A DNA stretch of 64,000 nucleotides from Pseudomonas fluorescens (GTDB taxonomy: Bacteria; Pseudomonadota; Gammaproteobacteria; Pseudomonadales; Pseudomonadaceae): assembly GCF_001902145.1 (NCBI RefSeq), contig NZ_MRST01000016.1, forward strand, positions 103,931-167,930, read 5' to 3'. The translations under genes and the position numbers were made by a program. Below are positions 35,597 to 45,078 of the stretch, one piece after another. Position 1 is the stretch's first letter. The number at the start of each line of letters is the position of its first letter. Below the pieces are notes generated by a model. It was given only the letters and a program-made list of their open reading frames with translations. It ran no database searches and was not told the origin of the DNA.

Positions 35597-38500
35597 ATGA
35601 AAAGAATGCTGATTAACGCAACTCAACCCGAAGAGTTGCGTGTTGCACTGGTAGATGGCCAACGCCTCTACGACCTGGACATCGAATCCGGTGCACGCGA
35701 GCAGAAAAAGGCCAACATCTATAAAGGCCGTATCACTCGCATCGAACCAAGCCTTGAGGCTGCCTTTGTCGATTTCGGCTCCGAGCGCCACGGCTTCCTG
35801 CCCCTCAAAGAAATCTCCCGCGAATACTTCAAGAAAGCCCCCGAAGGCCGCGTGAACATCAAGGACGTCCTGAGCGAAGGCCAGGAAGTCATCGTCCAGG
35901 TCGAAAAAGAAGAACGTGGCAACAAGGGCGCAGCCCTGACCACCTTCATCAGCCTCGCCGGTCGTTACCTCGTACTGATGCCGAACAACCCACGTGCCGG
36001 CGGTATTTCCCGTCGCATCGAAGGCGAAGAGCGTAACGAACTGCGTGAAGCGCTGAACGGCCTGGTCGCACCGGCCGACATGGGCCTGATCGTGCGCACT
36101 GCCGGCCTTGGCCGCAGCAGCGAAGAAATGCAGTGGGACCTCGACTACCTGCTGCAACTGTGGACCGCTATCAAAGAAGCGTCCCTGGATCGTTCCGCGC
36201 CATTCCTGATCTACCAGGAAAGCAACGTGATCATCCGCGCCATCCGCGACTACCTGCGCCAGGACATCGGCGAAGTGCTGATCGACAGCGTTGAAGCCCA
36301 GGACGAAGCCCTGACCTTCATCCGCCAGGTGATGCCGCAGTACGCCAGCAAGATCAAGCTGTACGAAGACAGCGTGCCGCTGTTCAACCGTTTCCAGATC
36401 GAAAGCCAGATCGAGACCGCCTTCCAGCGCGTGGTCGAACTGCCTTCCGGCGGCTCCATCGTGATCGACCCGACCGAAGCCCTGGTGTCCATCGACATCA
36501 ACTCGGCACGTGCGACCAAAGGCAGCGACATCGAAGAAACCGCCCTGCAGACCAACCTGGAAGCGGCTGAAGAAATCGCCCGCCAGCTGCGCCTGCGTGA
36601 CATCGGCGGCCTGATCGTGATCGACTTCATCGACATGACCCCTGCCAAGAACCAGCGCGCCGTGGAAGAGAAAGTCCGCGAATGCCTGGAAGCTGACCGC
36701 GCTCGCGTGCAAGTCGGCCGCATCTCGCGCTTCGGCCTGCTGGAAATGTCCCGCCAACGCCTGCGTCCATCCCTGGGCGAGAGCAGCGGCATCGTCTGCC
36801 CGCGTTGCAACGGCACCGGCATCATCCGTGACGTTGAATCGCTGTCCCTGGCGATCCTGCGCCTGATCGAAGAAGAAGCCCTGAAAGACCGCACCGCCGA
36901 AGTTCGCGCACAAGTGCCGATTCCGGTTGCCGCCTTCCTGCTCAATGAAAAACGCAACTCGATCACCAAGATCGAACTGCGCACCCGTGCCCGTATCGTC
37001 ATCCTGCCGAACGATCACCTCGAAACGCCGCACTTCGAAGTCCAGCGCCTGCGTGATGACAGCCCGGAAGCCCATAGCGGCCAGTCCAGCTATGAAATCG
37101 CCGCGGCTGCTGCCGAAGTCGAAGAAGTCCAGCCAGCCGCTGCGACCCGCACCCTGGTTCGCCAGGAAGCGGCCGTGAAGACTGCGCCGGCCCGCGCCAA
37201 CGCACCGGTACCGACCGAAGCTGCCGCCCCGGTTGCCGCGCCGGCCGCCCTGCCTGAGCCAAGCCTGTTCAAGGGCCTGGTGAAGTCGCTGGTCAGCCTG
37301 TTCGCCACCAAGGAAGAGCCTGCTGCCCCGGTTGTGGTTGAAAAGCCTGCCACCGAGCGCCCAGCGCGCAATGAAGAGCGTCGCAACGGTCGCCAGCAGA
37401 GCCGTAACCGCAATGGCCGCCGTGACGAAGAGCGCAAGCCGCGCGAGGAACGTGCCCCGCGTGAAGAACGCGCACCACGTGAAGAGCGTGCGCCTCGCGA
37501 AGCCCGTGAAGACACCCCGACCGTAGCCCGTGAAGAGCGTGCACCGCGTGAAGAGCGCGCCCCACGTACCCCACGCGCTCCACGTGAAGATCGCAAGCCG
37601 CGTGGCGAGCGTGAAGAACGCGTGCGTGAACTGCGCGAGCCTCTGGACGCGGCACCTGCCGTTGCCGCAGCCGCAGCCGTTACCGCCGACGAACGCCCGG
37701 CCCGCCAGCCGCGTGAAGAGCGCGCACCACGCGAAGAGCGCCAACCGCGCCCGCCACGTGAAGAGCGTCAACCACGCGCCGAGCAAGCCGCTGCCGCCAG
37801 CGAAGAAGAAGTACTGACCGGCGAAGAGCAGTTGCAGGAAGACGGCCAGGACAACGCCGAAGGCGATCGTCCACGCCGCCGCTCCCGTGGCCAGCGTCGT
37901 CGCAGCAACCGTCGTGAGCGTCAGCGTGATGCCAACGGCAACGTGATCGAAGGTTCGGAAGAAGCCGGCGAAAACGCAGAAGCTGCCAACAACGAACCAA
38001 CAGGCGCCGAACTGGCTGCCGGCTTGGCCGTTACCGCTGCCGTTGCCAGCTCGGTCATCAGCGCTCCTGCTGAGGCCCAGGCTCACGAGCAAGCCGAACG
38101 CGCTACCGCCGCTGTCGAAGACACCGGTGCAGCAGAAGCACCAGTGGCCGAAGCCCCAGCGGTTGAAGCGCCGGTTGTTGAAGCGCCAGTCGTTGAAGCC
38201 ACGACCCCTGTCGAAGCCCCAGTGGTTGCGGAAGTGGAAGTTGCCCCGGTTCGCGATGCACAGCCGGAAACCGACGTGGTTGCCGTTGAACCTGCTCCAG
38301 TAGTTGAGCCTCAGCCAGTAGTCGAAGCGGCTGTAGAAGCTCCGGTGGTCGAAGAAGCTGCCCCCGCTGTGCGTGAAGTTCGCGAAGAACAGACCGCCTT
38401 CCAGTGGACTGCCGAACCGGCTGCACCGGTTGAAGCGCCAGCGCCTGCCCCAGTGGTAGAAGAAGCACCGGCACCGGTTGCTGAAGTCGTCGCCGAGCCA

Positions 38501-38749
38501 GCCCCGGTGGTTGAGCCGACGCCGGTTGCTGAGCCCGTGGTTGAAGTTGAAGCCCCGGTGGTTGCCGAAGTGGCCGCCCCTGTGGTTGAAGCTGCACCTG
38601 CAAGCGCCCTCACCGAAAACGGCCGTGCGCCGAACGACCCGCGTGAAGTGCGTCGTCGCCGCAAGGAAGCCGAAGCTGCTGCAGCCGCAGCCAAGGCGGT
38701 AGAGCACGAGGCCCAGGAAGCAGAGCACGAGCCTAAACCCCTCGTCTGA
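35597..38749 (+). CDS. rne: Ribonuclease E
   Basis: The 1050-residue endoribonuclease is the scaffold of the RNA degradosome and processes rRNA, tRNA and mRNA. The N terminus [18 protein letters not shown] leads into an S1 domain (about 35-125) and the DNase I-like catalytic core with [11 protein letters not shown] and IVIDFIDM (metal Asp residues). The Zn-link cysteines are near 401 and 404 in CPRCNGTGI. After about residue 520 it is disordered: Arg/Glu repeats of the [10 protein letters not shown] kind (about 595-735), then EAPVVE/PVAE repeats (about 850-1010). The ATG at 35597 matches the family start. Confidence 0.96.
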   Translation: MKRMLINATQPEELRVALVDGQRLYDLDIESGAREQKKANIYKGRITRIEPSLEAAFVDFGSERHGFLPLKEISREYFKKAPEGRVNIKDVLSEGQEVIVQVEKEERGNKGAALTTFISLAGRYLVLMPNNPRAGGISRRIEGEERNELREALNGLVAPADMGLIVRTAGLGRSSEEMQWDLDYLLQLWTAIKEASLDRSAPFLIYQESNVIIRAIRDYLRQDIGEVLIDSVEAQDEALTFIRQVMPQYASKIKLYEDSVPLFNRFQIESQIETAFQRVVELPSGGSIVIDPTEALVSIDINSARATKGSDIEETALQTNLEAAEEIARQLRLRDIGGLIVIDFIDMTPAKNQRAVEEKVRECLEADRARVQVGRISRFGLLEMSRQRLRPSLGESSGIVCPRCNGTGIIRDVESLSLAILRLIEEEALKDRTAEVRAQVPIPVAAFLLNEKRNSITKIELRTRARIVILPNDHLETPHFEVQRLRDDSPEAHSGQSSYEIAAAAAEVEEVQPAAATRTLVRQEAAVKTAPARANAPVPTEAAAPVAAPAALPEPSLFKGLVKSLVSLFATKEEPAAPVVVEKPATERPARNEERRNGRQQSRNRNGRRDEERKPREERAPREERAPREERAPREAREDTPTVAREERAPREERAPRTPRAPREDRKPRGEREERVRELREPLDAAPAVAAAAAVTADERPARQPREERAPREERQPRPPREERQPRAEQAAAASEEEVLTGEEQLQEDGQDNAEGDRPRRRSRGQRRRSNRRERQRDANGNVIEGSEEAGENAEAANNEPTGAELAAGLAVTAAVASSVISAPAEAQAHEQAERATAAVEDTGAAEAPVAEAPAVEAPVVEAPVVEATTPVEAPVVAEVEVAPVRDAQPETDVVAVEPAPVVEPQPVVEAAVEAPVVEEAAPAVREVREEQTAFQWTAEPAAPVEAPAPAPVVEEAPAPVAEVVAEPAPVVEPTPVAEPVVEVEAPVVAEVAAPVVEAAPASALTENGRAPNDPREVRRRRKEAEAAAAAAKAVEHEAQEAEHEPKPLV
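37435..37790 (+). repeat. In-gene tandem repeats coding RxPREER units in rne
   Basis: Short units with GTGAAGAGCG and CACGTGAAGAGC recur about 15 times and encode repeated Arg-Glu-Glu-Arg-Ala-Pro-Arg motifs of the RNase E arginine-rich RNA-binding region. Copy number is likely to vary between strains. Confidence 0.75.
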
Positions 38750-38763
38750 TTCCATAAGCCACT

Positions 38764-38800
38764 AAAAAGCCCCTCCTGAGTGATCAGGCGGGGCTTTTTT
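38764..38800 (+). terminator. Intrinsic terminator of rne
   Basis: AAAAAGCCCC and GGGGCTTTTTT close a stem extended by CCTGA/TCAGG, 15 bp after the rne stop. It can act from both sides. Confidence 0.88.
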
Positions 38801-38835
38801 ATGGCTGATTATCTCAACCTGGAATGCTCCCACAC

Positions 38836-39420
38836 TTAACCTGCAGTAAAACTCAACCGTTGCGGCACATCCACATCCCACAGCACACCAGGATCATCTA
38901 CCTGCACCTCTCGCACCTGTGTTTGTGCAAATAAAGGCCTGGCCCCACGATCCCCACTCAGAGCCATCAGCGCCGGCCCAAACGTGTGGTGGAAAGCCAC
39001 CGGGTGCCCGTACTGCCCGGCAGATACCGGCACAGTGATGCCCTCCACGCTGGCAATCACCCGTTCGATACTCGATGACTGAATAAACGGCATATCCCCC
39101 AACACCACCAGCCACCCATCCGTTGCATCGCTGGCCTTGACCCCCGCCGCAATGCTGTCGCCCATCCCGCTGGAGTCCAGCAGCACAACCTGACAGCCAT
39201 AAGCCTTTGCCAGACGGATAACCTCCCCGCGCTCCGGCGAAGTCACCAACCAGCGCTCTACGACACGCCGAGGTAAATTGCGTAGCACCTGTTCGATGAC
39301 CGGCCGGCTAACACCATCCAAGCCTACGCACGAGGCGAGCAACTTGTCTTGATCAGCCCCGGCTTCGGCACGAAAACGACTGCCCTGCCCCGCCGCCAGC
39401 ACAATCGCCGTCACCGTCAC
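38836..39420 (-). CDS. MobA-like nucleotidyltransferase (molybdenum cofactor cytidylyltransferase type)
   Basis: The 194-residue protein has the NTP-transferase start VTAIVLAAGQGSRFR, the LVVLGDMPFI metal-site motif and GHPVAFHHTFGPALMALSGDRGARPL, as in MocA/YgfJ-type enzymes. These add CMP or GMP to molybdopterin. Its start overlaps the XdhC gene stop. The pair normally serves a molybdenum hydroxylase of the xanthine dehydrogenase family, none of which is in this window. Confidence 0.85.
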   Translation of the reverse strand: MTVTAIVLAAGQGSRFRAEAGADQDKLLASCVGLDGVSRPVIEQVLRNLPRRVVERWLVTSPERGEVIRLAKAYGCQVVLLDSSGMGDSIAAGVKASDATDGWLVVLGDMPFIQSSSIERVIASVEGITVPVSAGQYGHPVAFHHTFGPALMALSGDRGARPLFAQTQVREVQVDDPGVLWDVDVPQRLSFTAG

Positions 39421-40403
39421 CCGGCCACCACTGCCATCGGTTTTTTCTGCATCGGTGCCACACCGTTCTTGATCGCAACAATTTCCGCCATCAGCGACAG
39501 CGCAATTTCCGCCGGCGTATGGCTGCCGATGTGCAGGCCGATCGGCCCGTGCAAACGCGCAATGGCCTCCGCCGACAGGCCCAGTGCGGCCAGGTTCTCC
39601 CGACGCTTTTGGGTATTGACCCGCGAACCGAGGGCGCCGATATAGAACGCCGCGGAGTTCAGCGCCGTCAGCAACGCCATGTCATCCAGGCGTGGATCGT
39701 GGGTCAGGCAGACAATAGCCGTGCGTTCATCGGTATGAATATTCAACACCGCCTCATCGGGCATGCCCGGCACAAAGCGGCCATGCTGGTCTTCCCAGCC
39801 GTAGGCGAACTCTTCGCGGGGGTCACAGATCAACACTTCGAAATCCAACAGGCGCGCCATTTCCGCTACGTAGCGCGACAGCTGCCCGGCGCCGATCAAC
39901 AGCAGGCGCCAGCGCGGGCCATAGATGGCGCGCAAGCGTTCGCCGTCGAAGCTCACCACGTCGCTCTTGCTGGCGGCGCTCAACGTCACCTCGCCGGTGG
40001 CCAGATTCAGCTCGCGAGCGACAATCTGATGATCTTCACAACGCGCCAACAGCGCTTCGACCCAACCCCACTCTTCCACGCGCTCCTCGGTGAGCCGCAG
40101 GGTGCCGCCGCAGGGCAGGCCAAAACGTGCCGCCTCATCGCGTGTGACGCCGTAGGTCACCAACTGCACGGACGGGCCGTCAGCGGGTAAGCGGCCGTCC
40201 TGCAGGCGCGCGATCAAGTCATCCTCGATGCAACCGCCCGACACCGAGCCAATCACCACGCCATCACCACGCAAGGCCAACATCGCCCCCGGCGGGCGCG
40301 GCGCGCTGCCCCAGGTTTGCACCACGCTGTACAACATCACGCGCTGCCCGGCGCGGCGCCATTGCAGCACGCTGCGCAGGACGTTCAGATCCACACTGTC
40401 CAT
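39417..40403 (-). CDS. XdhC family molybdenum cofactor insertion/sulfuration protein
   Basis: The 328-residue protein has an N-terminal XdhC_CoxI domain (GSAPRPPGAMLALRGDGVVIGSVSGGCIEDDL) and a C-terminal Rossmann domain (LLLIGAGQLSRYVAEMARLLDFEVLICDPREEF; FYIGALGSRVNTQKRRENLAALGL). It binds and sulfurates molybdenum cofactor for xanthine-dehydrogenase-type enzymes. The start at 40403 follows GGAGG; ten more codons are open upstream. Confidence 0.88.
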   Translation of the reverse strand: MDSVDLNVLRSVLQWRRAGQRVMLYSVVQTWGSAPRPPGAMLALRGDGVVIGSVSGGCIEDDLIARLQDGRLPADGPSVQLVTYGVTRDEAARFGLPCGGTLRLTEERVEEWGWVEALLARCEDHQIVARELNLATGEVTLSAASKSDVVSFDGERLRAIYGPRWRLLLIGAGQLSRYVAEMARLLDFEVLICDPREEFAYGWEDQHGRFVPGMPDEAVLNIHTDERTAIVCLTHDPRLDDMALLTALNSAAFYIGALGSRVNTQKRRENLAALGLSAEAIARLHGPIGLHIGSHTPAEIALSLMAEIVAIKNGVAPMQKKPMAVVAG

Positions 40404-40470
40404 CAGGCCTCCGGTAAGTACTGTCGCGTTCACTGTAAACCAAAAATATCCGTAGCATCCCGCCAGAAAC

Positions 40471-40501
40471 GCAAACGCCCCGAACCAGTCGGGGCGCTTG
40501 C
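40471..40501 (-). terminator. Intrinsic terminator of dctA
   Basis: GCGCCCCGA and TCGGGGCG form a strong stem; read on the minus strand it is followed by TTTGCGTTTC, 36 bp after the dctA stop. Confidence 0.7.
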
Positions 40502-40536
40502 GGATAGCGTTGGCGTCAGTTCACGCCAGCAGTCAC

Positions 40537-41868
40537 TTACTTGACGACAGGCGCCGGGCCTTCAGCCACGCCCAGGTCATCGAGCTCGCGGGTTTCGGAG
40601 ATACCGGTACCACCGGATGCCAGCTCGCTTTGCAGCTTGTCGGTGTCCAGTTCCTTGACCCACTTGGCCACAACGATGGTGGCAACTGCGTTACCCACCA
40701 GGTTGGTCAGGGCACGGGCTTCGGACATGAAGCGGTCGATACCCAGGATCAGCGCCAGGCCGGCAACCGGCAGGTGGCCAACGGCCGACAGGGTGGCGGC
40801 CAGTACGATGAAGCCCGAACCGGTCACGCCAGCAGCGCCTTTGGACGACAGCAGCAGCACCAGCAGCAGGGTGATCTGGTGAGTGATGTCCATGTGGGTG
40901 TCGGTCGCCTGGGCGATGAACACAGCCGCCATGGTCAGGTAGATCGACGTACCGTCGAGGTTGAAGGAGTAACCGGTTGGAATCACCAGGCCGACCACGG
41001 ACTTCTTCGCACCCAGGCGCTCCATCTTGATCAGCATGCGTGGCAGTGCGGATTCGGAAGACGAGGTACCCAGTACGATCAGCAGTTCTTCACGGATGTA
41101 GCGGATCAGCTTGATGACACTGAAACCGTGGGCGCGGCAGATACCACCCAGCACGATCAGCACGAACAGGACGCAGGTGATGTAGAAGCAGATCATCAAC
41201 TGGCCCAGCTGCACCAGCGAACCCACACCGTAGGCACCGATGGTGAACGCCATGGCGCCCAGGGCACCGATTGGCGCGAGCTTCATGATCATGTTGATGA
41301 TGTTGAACATCACGTGGGCGAAGCGATCGATGAAGTCCAGCACCGGCTTGCCGTAGGCACCCAGGCGGTGCAGGGCGAAACCGAAGATCACCGAGAACAT
41401 CAGCACTTGCAGGATGTCGCCGTTGGCGAAGGCGCCGACGATGGTGTTCGGGATGACGTTGAGGATAAAGCCGACGATGCTCTGGTCTTTACCGGCGGTG
41501 ACGTAGGCCGCCACTTTGGAAGCATCAAGGGTCGCGACGTCGATGTGCATGCCGGCACCCGGCTGCACCACGTTGACCACGACCAGGCCAATCAGCAGGG
41601 CGATGGTGGAAACGATTTCGAAGTACAGCAGCGCGTAGCCGCCGGTCTTGCCGACCGACTTCATGCTTTGCATGCCAGCGATGCCACTGACCACGGTACA
41701 GAAGATGATCGGGGCGATGACCATTTTGATCAGCTTGATAAAGCCGTCACCCAGTGGCTTGAGGGCCACGCCGGTCTGCGGGTAGAAGTGGCCGAGCAAA
41801 ATACCGATAACGATTGCAACGATCACCTGGAAATACAGGGATTTGTAGATTGGCTGACGAGTCGTCAT
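40537..41868 (-). CDS. dctA: C4-dicarboxylate:cation symporter DctA
   Basis: The 443-residue DAACS-family transporter imports succinate, fumarate and malate. [30 protein letters not shown], the serine-rich [14 protein letters not shown] re-entrant loop and the substrate-site helix [19 protein letters not shown] are canonical. The frame is open 38 codons upstream, but the ATG at 41868 matches the family. A consensus sigma54 promoter lies about 140 bp upstream, as expected for DctB/DctD control. Confidence 0.95.
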   Translation of the reverse strand: MTTRQPIYKSLYFQVIVAIVIGILLGHFYPQTGVALKPLGDGFIKLIKMVIAPIIFCTVVSGIAGMQSMKSVGKTGGYALLYFEIVSTIALLIGLVVVNVVQPGAGMHIDVATLDASKVAAYVTAGKDQSIVGFILNVIPNTIVGAFANGDILQVLMFSVIFGFALHRLGAYGKPVLDFIDRFAHVMFNIINMIMKLAPIGALGAMAFTIGAYGVGSLVQLGQLMICFYITCVLFVLIVLGGICRAHGFSVIKLIRYIREELLIVLGTSSSESALPRMLIKMERLGAKKSVVGLVIPTGYSFNLDGTSIYLTMAAVFIAQATDTHMDITHQITLLLVLLLSSKGAAGVTGSGFIVLAATLSAVGHLPVAGLALILGIDRFMSEARALTNLVGNAVATIVVAKWVKELDTDKLQSELASGGTGISETRELDDLGVAEGPAPVVK

Positions 41869-41893
41869 TGCAAAGTTCCTCAAACGTCCCGTG

Positions 41894-41909
41894 TGGCAAA
41901 TATCCGCCA
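41894..41909. promoter_or_regulatory. Degenerate palindrome in the dctA leader
   Basis: TGGCAAATATCCGCCA resembles the GGCGGATATCCGCC palindromes further upstream with two changes on one arm. It lies between the sigma54 promoter and dctA. Its role is unknown. Confidence 0.35.
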
Positions 41910-42003
41910 TTGCCCACGGCACTTGAATTGCGAACCCTCCTGCACTGGAGGGATTTGTTGTTTGCGAAGCCTGTAGGAGCAAGCCTGCGCTGTAATCCTT
42001 ATC

Positions 42004-42018
42004 GCAAACAGCGTGCCA
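42004..42018 (-). promoter_or_regulatory. Sigma54 promoter of dctA
   Basis: On the minus strand the bases read TGGCACGCTGTTTGC, a full match to the -24/-12 pattern TGGCACG-N4-TTGC with ten bases between GG and GC. Transcription should start near 41992, giving a leader of about 125 nt. Confidence 0.88.
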
Positions 42019-42095
42019 CTTTGCTTAAACGCGCTAAAGGCCTTTAGACATCAGGGCTTGGGGTTCACGGGCGACTCCGGGGAGTGCAACAAGGT

Positions 42096-42109
42096 GGCGG
42101 ATTTCCGCC
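42096..42109. promoter_or_regulatory. Upstream activator palindrome 1 (DctD-like)
   Basis: GGCGGATTTCCGCC is an almost perfect palindrome about 85 bp upstream of the sigma54 promoter. DctD sites as I recall them have a TGCGG-N4-CCGCA type core, so this is a likely DctD enhancer site; the divergent AraC protein is an alternative binder. Confidence 0.55.
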
Positions 42110-42136
42110 CACTCATCCTGTCTCGTCCTACAATTT

Positions 42137-42150
42137 GGCGGATATCCGCC
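42137..42150. promoter_or_regulatory. Upstream activator palindrome 2 (DctD-like)
   Basis: GGCGGATATCCGCC is a perfect palindrome 41 bp from the first one, centre to centre, so both lie on the same face of the helix (four turns). Confidence 0.55.
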
Positions 42151-42206
42151 TTGTCGCCCCGCCGGGTGATGGCTACTATCCGCCACTCCATGGATGAGGC
42201 CCTTGC

Positions 42207-43205
42207 ATGCGTGAACGTACCATCGCCAGCCATTACGCCCGAGCGGCCCTCGGCGGTGCGCGCCGGGCCGGTTTTGACTACTCGGGGGTGTTGCAGCAGG
42301 TGGGCATCACCCCGGAACTGCTGACCGAACCCCGCGCCCGCATCGCTCCAGAGCAATTTACCCGCTTGCTGCAAATGCTCTGGCTGGGGCTGGATGACGA
42401 ATACCTGGGGTTTGCCGAGGGGCCGAGCAAACGTGGCACTTTCGCCATGATGTGCCACGCGCTGATTCATTGCCGCACGCTGGAGAAGGCGCTGGAGCGC
42501 GGCTTATTGTTTTATAGCCTGTTCCCCCAAGGCCCACGCTGGCAGCTGACTAAAGAAGGCGACATGGCGCGCCTGAGCCTGGACGACTCGCAGCTATGGG
42601 ACCCGGACCACTTCCTCAGTGAATGTCTGCTGGTGATCTGGCATCGCCTGGGCAGTTGGTTGATCGGCCAGCGTATCCGGCTGCAGCAGGCCACCTTCAG
42701 CTACCCGATGCCGGCCCATGCCGGTGAATACGACCTGCTGTTCCCCTGCCCCCAAGTGTTCGGCGCGCCGACCAGCAGCCTGGTGTTTCCCAGCCGCTAC
42801 CTGAGCCTGCCGCTGTTGCAGGATGAACGCACCCTCAAGCACTTTTTGCAGCGCTCCCCTGCCGACTTGTTATCCCGGCCGGATGAAGGCGACAGCCTGA
42901 GCAGCCAGTTGCGCCGCCTTCTGAGCCGCGACCGCACGCCCTGGCCAGACCTGGAAGCCGTCGCCCAGCACTTGCACATCAGCCCACAGACCCTGCGCCG
43001 GCATCTGCGCGAAGAAGGCACGAGTTTTCAGGCATTGAAGGATGAGTTACGCCGAGATATCGCCATTTACCACTTGGGGCGGGCAGATTTGTCTTTGCAA
43101 GAGATCGCAGAGCAGTTGGGTTTTTCCGAACCGTCGGCGTTTCATCGGGCGTTCAAGAAGTGGACGGGGTTGACGCCGGGGGCCTACAGAGCGCAGGAGA
43201 GTTAG
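42207..43205 (+). CDS. AraC family regulator with Arabinose_bd-type N-terminal domain
   Basis: The 332-residue protein has the N-terminal Arabinose_bd domain seen in OruR/ArgR-like regulators (GFDYSGVLQQVGITPELLTEPRARIAPEQFTRLLQMLW) and a C-terminal AraC DNA-binding domain (VAQHLHISPQTLRRHLREEGTSFQALKDELRR; LGFSEPSAFHRAFKKWTG). It is divergent from dctA over 338 bp that also hold the sigma54 promoter. It may control a nearby or distant catabolic gene; the ligand is unknown. Confidence 0.88.
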   Translation: MRERTIASHYARAALGGARRAGFDYSGVLQQVGITPELLTEPRARIAPEQFTRLLQMLWLGLDDEYLGFAEGPSKRGTFAMMCHALIHCRTLEKALERGLLFYSLFPQGPRWQLTKEGDMARLSLDDSQLWDPDHFLSECLLVIWHRLGSWLIGQRIRLQQATFSYPMPAHAGEYDLLFPCPQVFGAPTSSLVFPSRYLSLPLLQDERTLKHFLQRSPADLLSRPDEGDSLSSQLRRLLSRDRTPWPDLEAVAQHLHISPQTLRRHLREEGTSFQALKDELRRDIAIYHLGRADLSLQEIAEQLGFSEPSAFHRAFKKWTGLTPGAYRAQES

Positions 43206-43261
43206 AGGTGTATTGCCTGCGATGAGCATAGGTATCTACACAACTTTGTAGGCTGTAGCAG

Positions 43262-43588
43262 CCGACGGTAACCACGATGCGAAGCGAGTCGCTCTTGATC
43301 TTGCTCTTGATCTGCTTTTGATCTCAGGCGCCCCGTTAAACCACGCTGGCCGGAATTCGACAGGGATTTGGGGGGTAAACCGGCAGGGATGCCGGTTTAG
43401 CCGCCCCGCGCCATGGATGGCGCGTGGCGGCGGCCCCCCAAATCACTGGCGGATTACGGGCACACCGAGCCTAAGCGAGGTGCCGAGTGGTGGGGCAAGA
43501 GCGTTTTGCTTACTTTTGCGCTCTTCAAAAGTGAGCCGCCGTCAGGGCGGAACCCTAGGTGGCCGTTACCTACATAACGGATATGCAC
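43262..43588 (-). repeat. Long dispersed intergenic repeat, full copy
   Basis: About 327 bp in reverse orientation to the copy at 19083-19309. It carries an additional core of about 110 bp with several hairpins, such as TAAACCGGC/GCCGGTTTA and CGCGCCATGGATGGCGCG. It shows no convincing gene. With the REP doublet that follows it fills the 43206-43731 gap. Confidence 0.85.
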
Positions 43589-43623
43589 GCGGTCAGATTC
43601 AACATCCTGGTCGGCTGTAAGGC

Positions 43624-43720
43624 CGCCATCGCAGGCAAGCCAGCTCCCACAGTTGAATGTATTCACACATCAAAATTTGTAAACCCGATCAACTGTGGGG
43701 GCTGGCTTGCCTGCGATGAG
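43624..43720. repeat. REP doublet, second sequence type
   Basis: CATCGCAGGCAAGCCAGCTCCCACAGTTG and its reverse complement flank about 40 A+T-rich bases. The arms face the opposite way to the common REP pairs in this window. Confidence 0.88.
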
Positions 43721-43731
43721 GCCAGTGCAGA

Positions 43732-45078
43732 TCACAAGGCAGGAAAGTGAATCCTGAACGCCGCCCCACCCAACGCTGAATCCCCCAACGTCAAACGCGC
43801 GTGATAGCTTTCGATGATGTCCTTGACCACCGCCAGCCCGATCCCCTGCCCCGGGTGCTGGCGGTCGAGCCGTTCGCCACGCTGCAGGATCCGTGCACGC
43901 TGGTCCGGTGGTACGCCGGGGCCGTCATCTTCGATACACAGCTCAATGCCATCGAGGTTTTCCACCAGGCTGATACGCACTTGCTTGAGGCACAGGCGGT
44001 AGGCGTTTTCCAGCAGGTTGCCGAGCATTTCGAGCAACGCGCCCTTCTCGATGGGCACTTCGCAGGCCTGCGGTAAATCGAAGGTCACGGTGACCCGCTT
44101 GTCGCGGTAAACCTTTTCCAGGGTATCGCACAGGCTTTGTACCACCGGTTCCAGGCGGACCTGGTGGCGCACCAGGCCACTTTTACGCAGGCTGGCACGC
44201 TGCAACTGGTAGCCGATCTGCTGGCTCATGCGTTCGATCTGCGATTGCAGCACCCACGCCTGGCTACGTTCTTCGGGGCGCTGGGCCATGTCTTCGCTCA
44301 CGCCCTGCAACACCGCCAGTGGGGTTTTCAGGCTGTGGGCCAAGTCATCGAGGGAGTCGCGGTAGCGCGCACGCTGTTCGCGCTCGCTGTGCAGCAAGCG
44401 GTTCAGGGAGCCGGTCAGGCGCAGCAGCTCACGGGGGTGTTCTTCGCTGAGGCTTTCGCGGGTGCCGCCTTCGATCTGGTCGAGCTCATGGCTCAGGCGC
44501 CGCAGGGCTTGCAGGCCCCAGGTCAGGCCCAGCCACAACAGCGTCAACAGCACCAGCAAGGCCGCGCCGAACCCGAGGTAGAGGTTCTCACGCAGGCCTT
44601 CGAGGGTCAGTTGGTATTCGCGTACCGGCTGCAAGGCGACAATGCTGAACGCCGCGCTCTTGCCTCCCAGCAGCCGGACCTCGACGTCATACACAAAGAA
44701 TTCCTGGCCATTGGCCTCGCGAATCCGCGCAAACTCGTTGCCGCGCCCGTCGTAGCGCGGTTTGTAGTTGATGTTTTCTTCCTGGGTCGCCCGCGAGCGC
44801 CATACCAGATGGCCTTCACGGTCGTAGATATAGCCCAGCAGCCGACTGTCGGTGAGGTTGAAACGCTCATCGGGCAGCTGCGCCGGCATCAGCAGGCGGT
44901 TATTGTCGACCCGCGCCGCAGATATCAGGGTGGTCACATCCGACGCCAGGCGCTGTTCGATGGAATCCTGCAGCGCCAGGCTGAACGCGCCTTGCATGGC
45001 TGGCAACAAGCCGAGCATAAACAGCACGGCCAGGGTGGCGGCCGCCAGCATCAGGCGCACACGTAGCGAACGAATCAA
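43732..45078 (-). CDS. phoQ: Sensor histidine kinase PhoQ
   Basis: The 448-residue kinase has membrane helices at about 7-29 and 168-189, a periplasmic sensor between them, a HAMP-like linker, and the phosphorylated His248 in DLAHSLKTPLAVLQG. The C-terminal ATPase has NLLENAYRLC, DDGPGVP and GQGIGLAVVKDI. It should sense low Mg2+ and cationic peptides. The length equals that of P. aeruginosa PhoQ as I recall it. Its start overlaps the phoP stop by 4 bp. Confidence 0.9.
   Translation of the reverse strand: MIRSLRVRLMLAAATLAVLFMLGLLPAMQGAFSLALQDSIEQRLASDVTTLISAARVDNNRLLMPAQLPDERFNLTDSRLLGYIYDREGHLVWRSRATQEENINYKPRYDGRGNEFARIREANGQEFFVYDVEVRLLGGKSAAFSIVALQPVREYQLTLEGLRENLYLGFGAALLVLLTLLWLGLTWGLQALRRLSHELDQIEGGTRESLSEEHPRELLRLTGSLNRLLHSEREQRARYRDSLDDLAHSLKTPLAVLQGVSEDMAQRPEERSQAWVLQSQIERMSQQIGYQLQRASLRKSGLVRHQVRLEPVVQSLCDTLEKVYRDKRVTVTFDLPQACEVPIEKGALLEMLGNLLENAYRLCLKQVRISLVENLDGIELCIEDDGPGVPPDQRARILQRGERLDRQHPGQGIGLAVVKDIIESYHARLTLGDSALGGAAFRIHFPAL

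Noticed and set aside
35441..38755. Open frame of 1104 codons on the minus strand across all of rne
   Set aside because: It is the antisense of a high-G+C, repeat-rich gene; its product is low-complexity Phe/Gly/Arg sequence without any family features, while the plus strand clearly codes RNase E.
40498..41976. Open frame of 492 codons antisense to dctA
   Set aside because: The His/Gln/Asp-rich translation is typical of antisense to a membrane protein gene.
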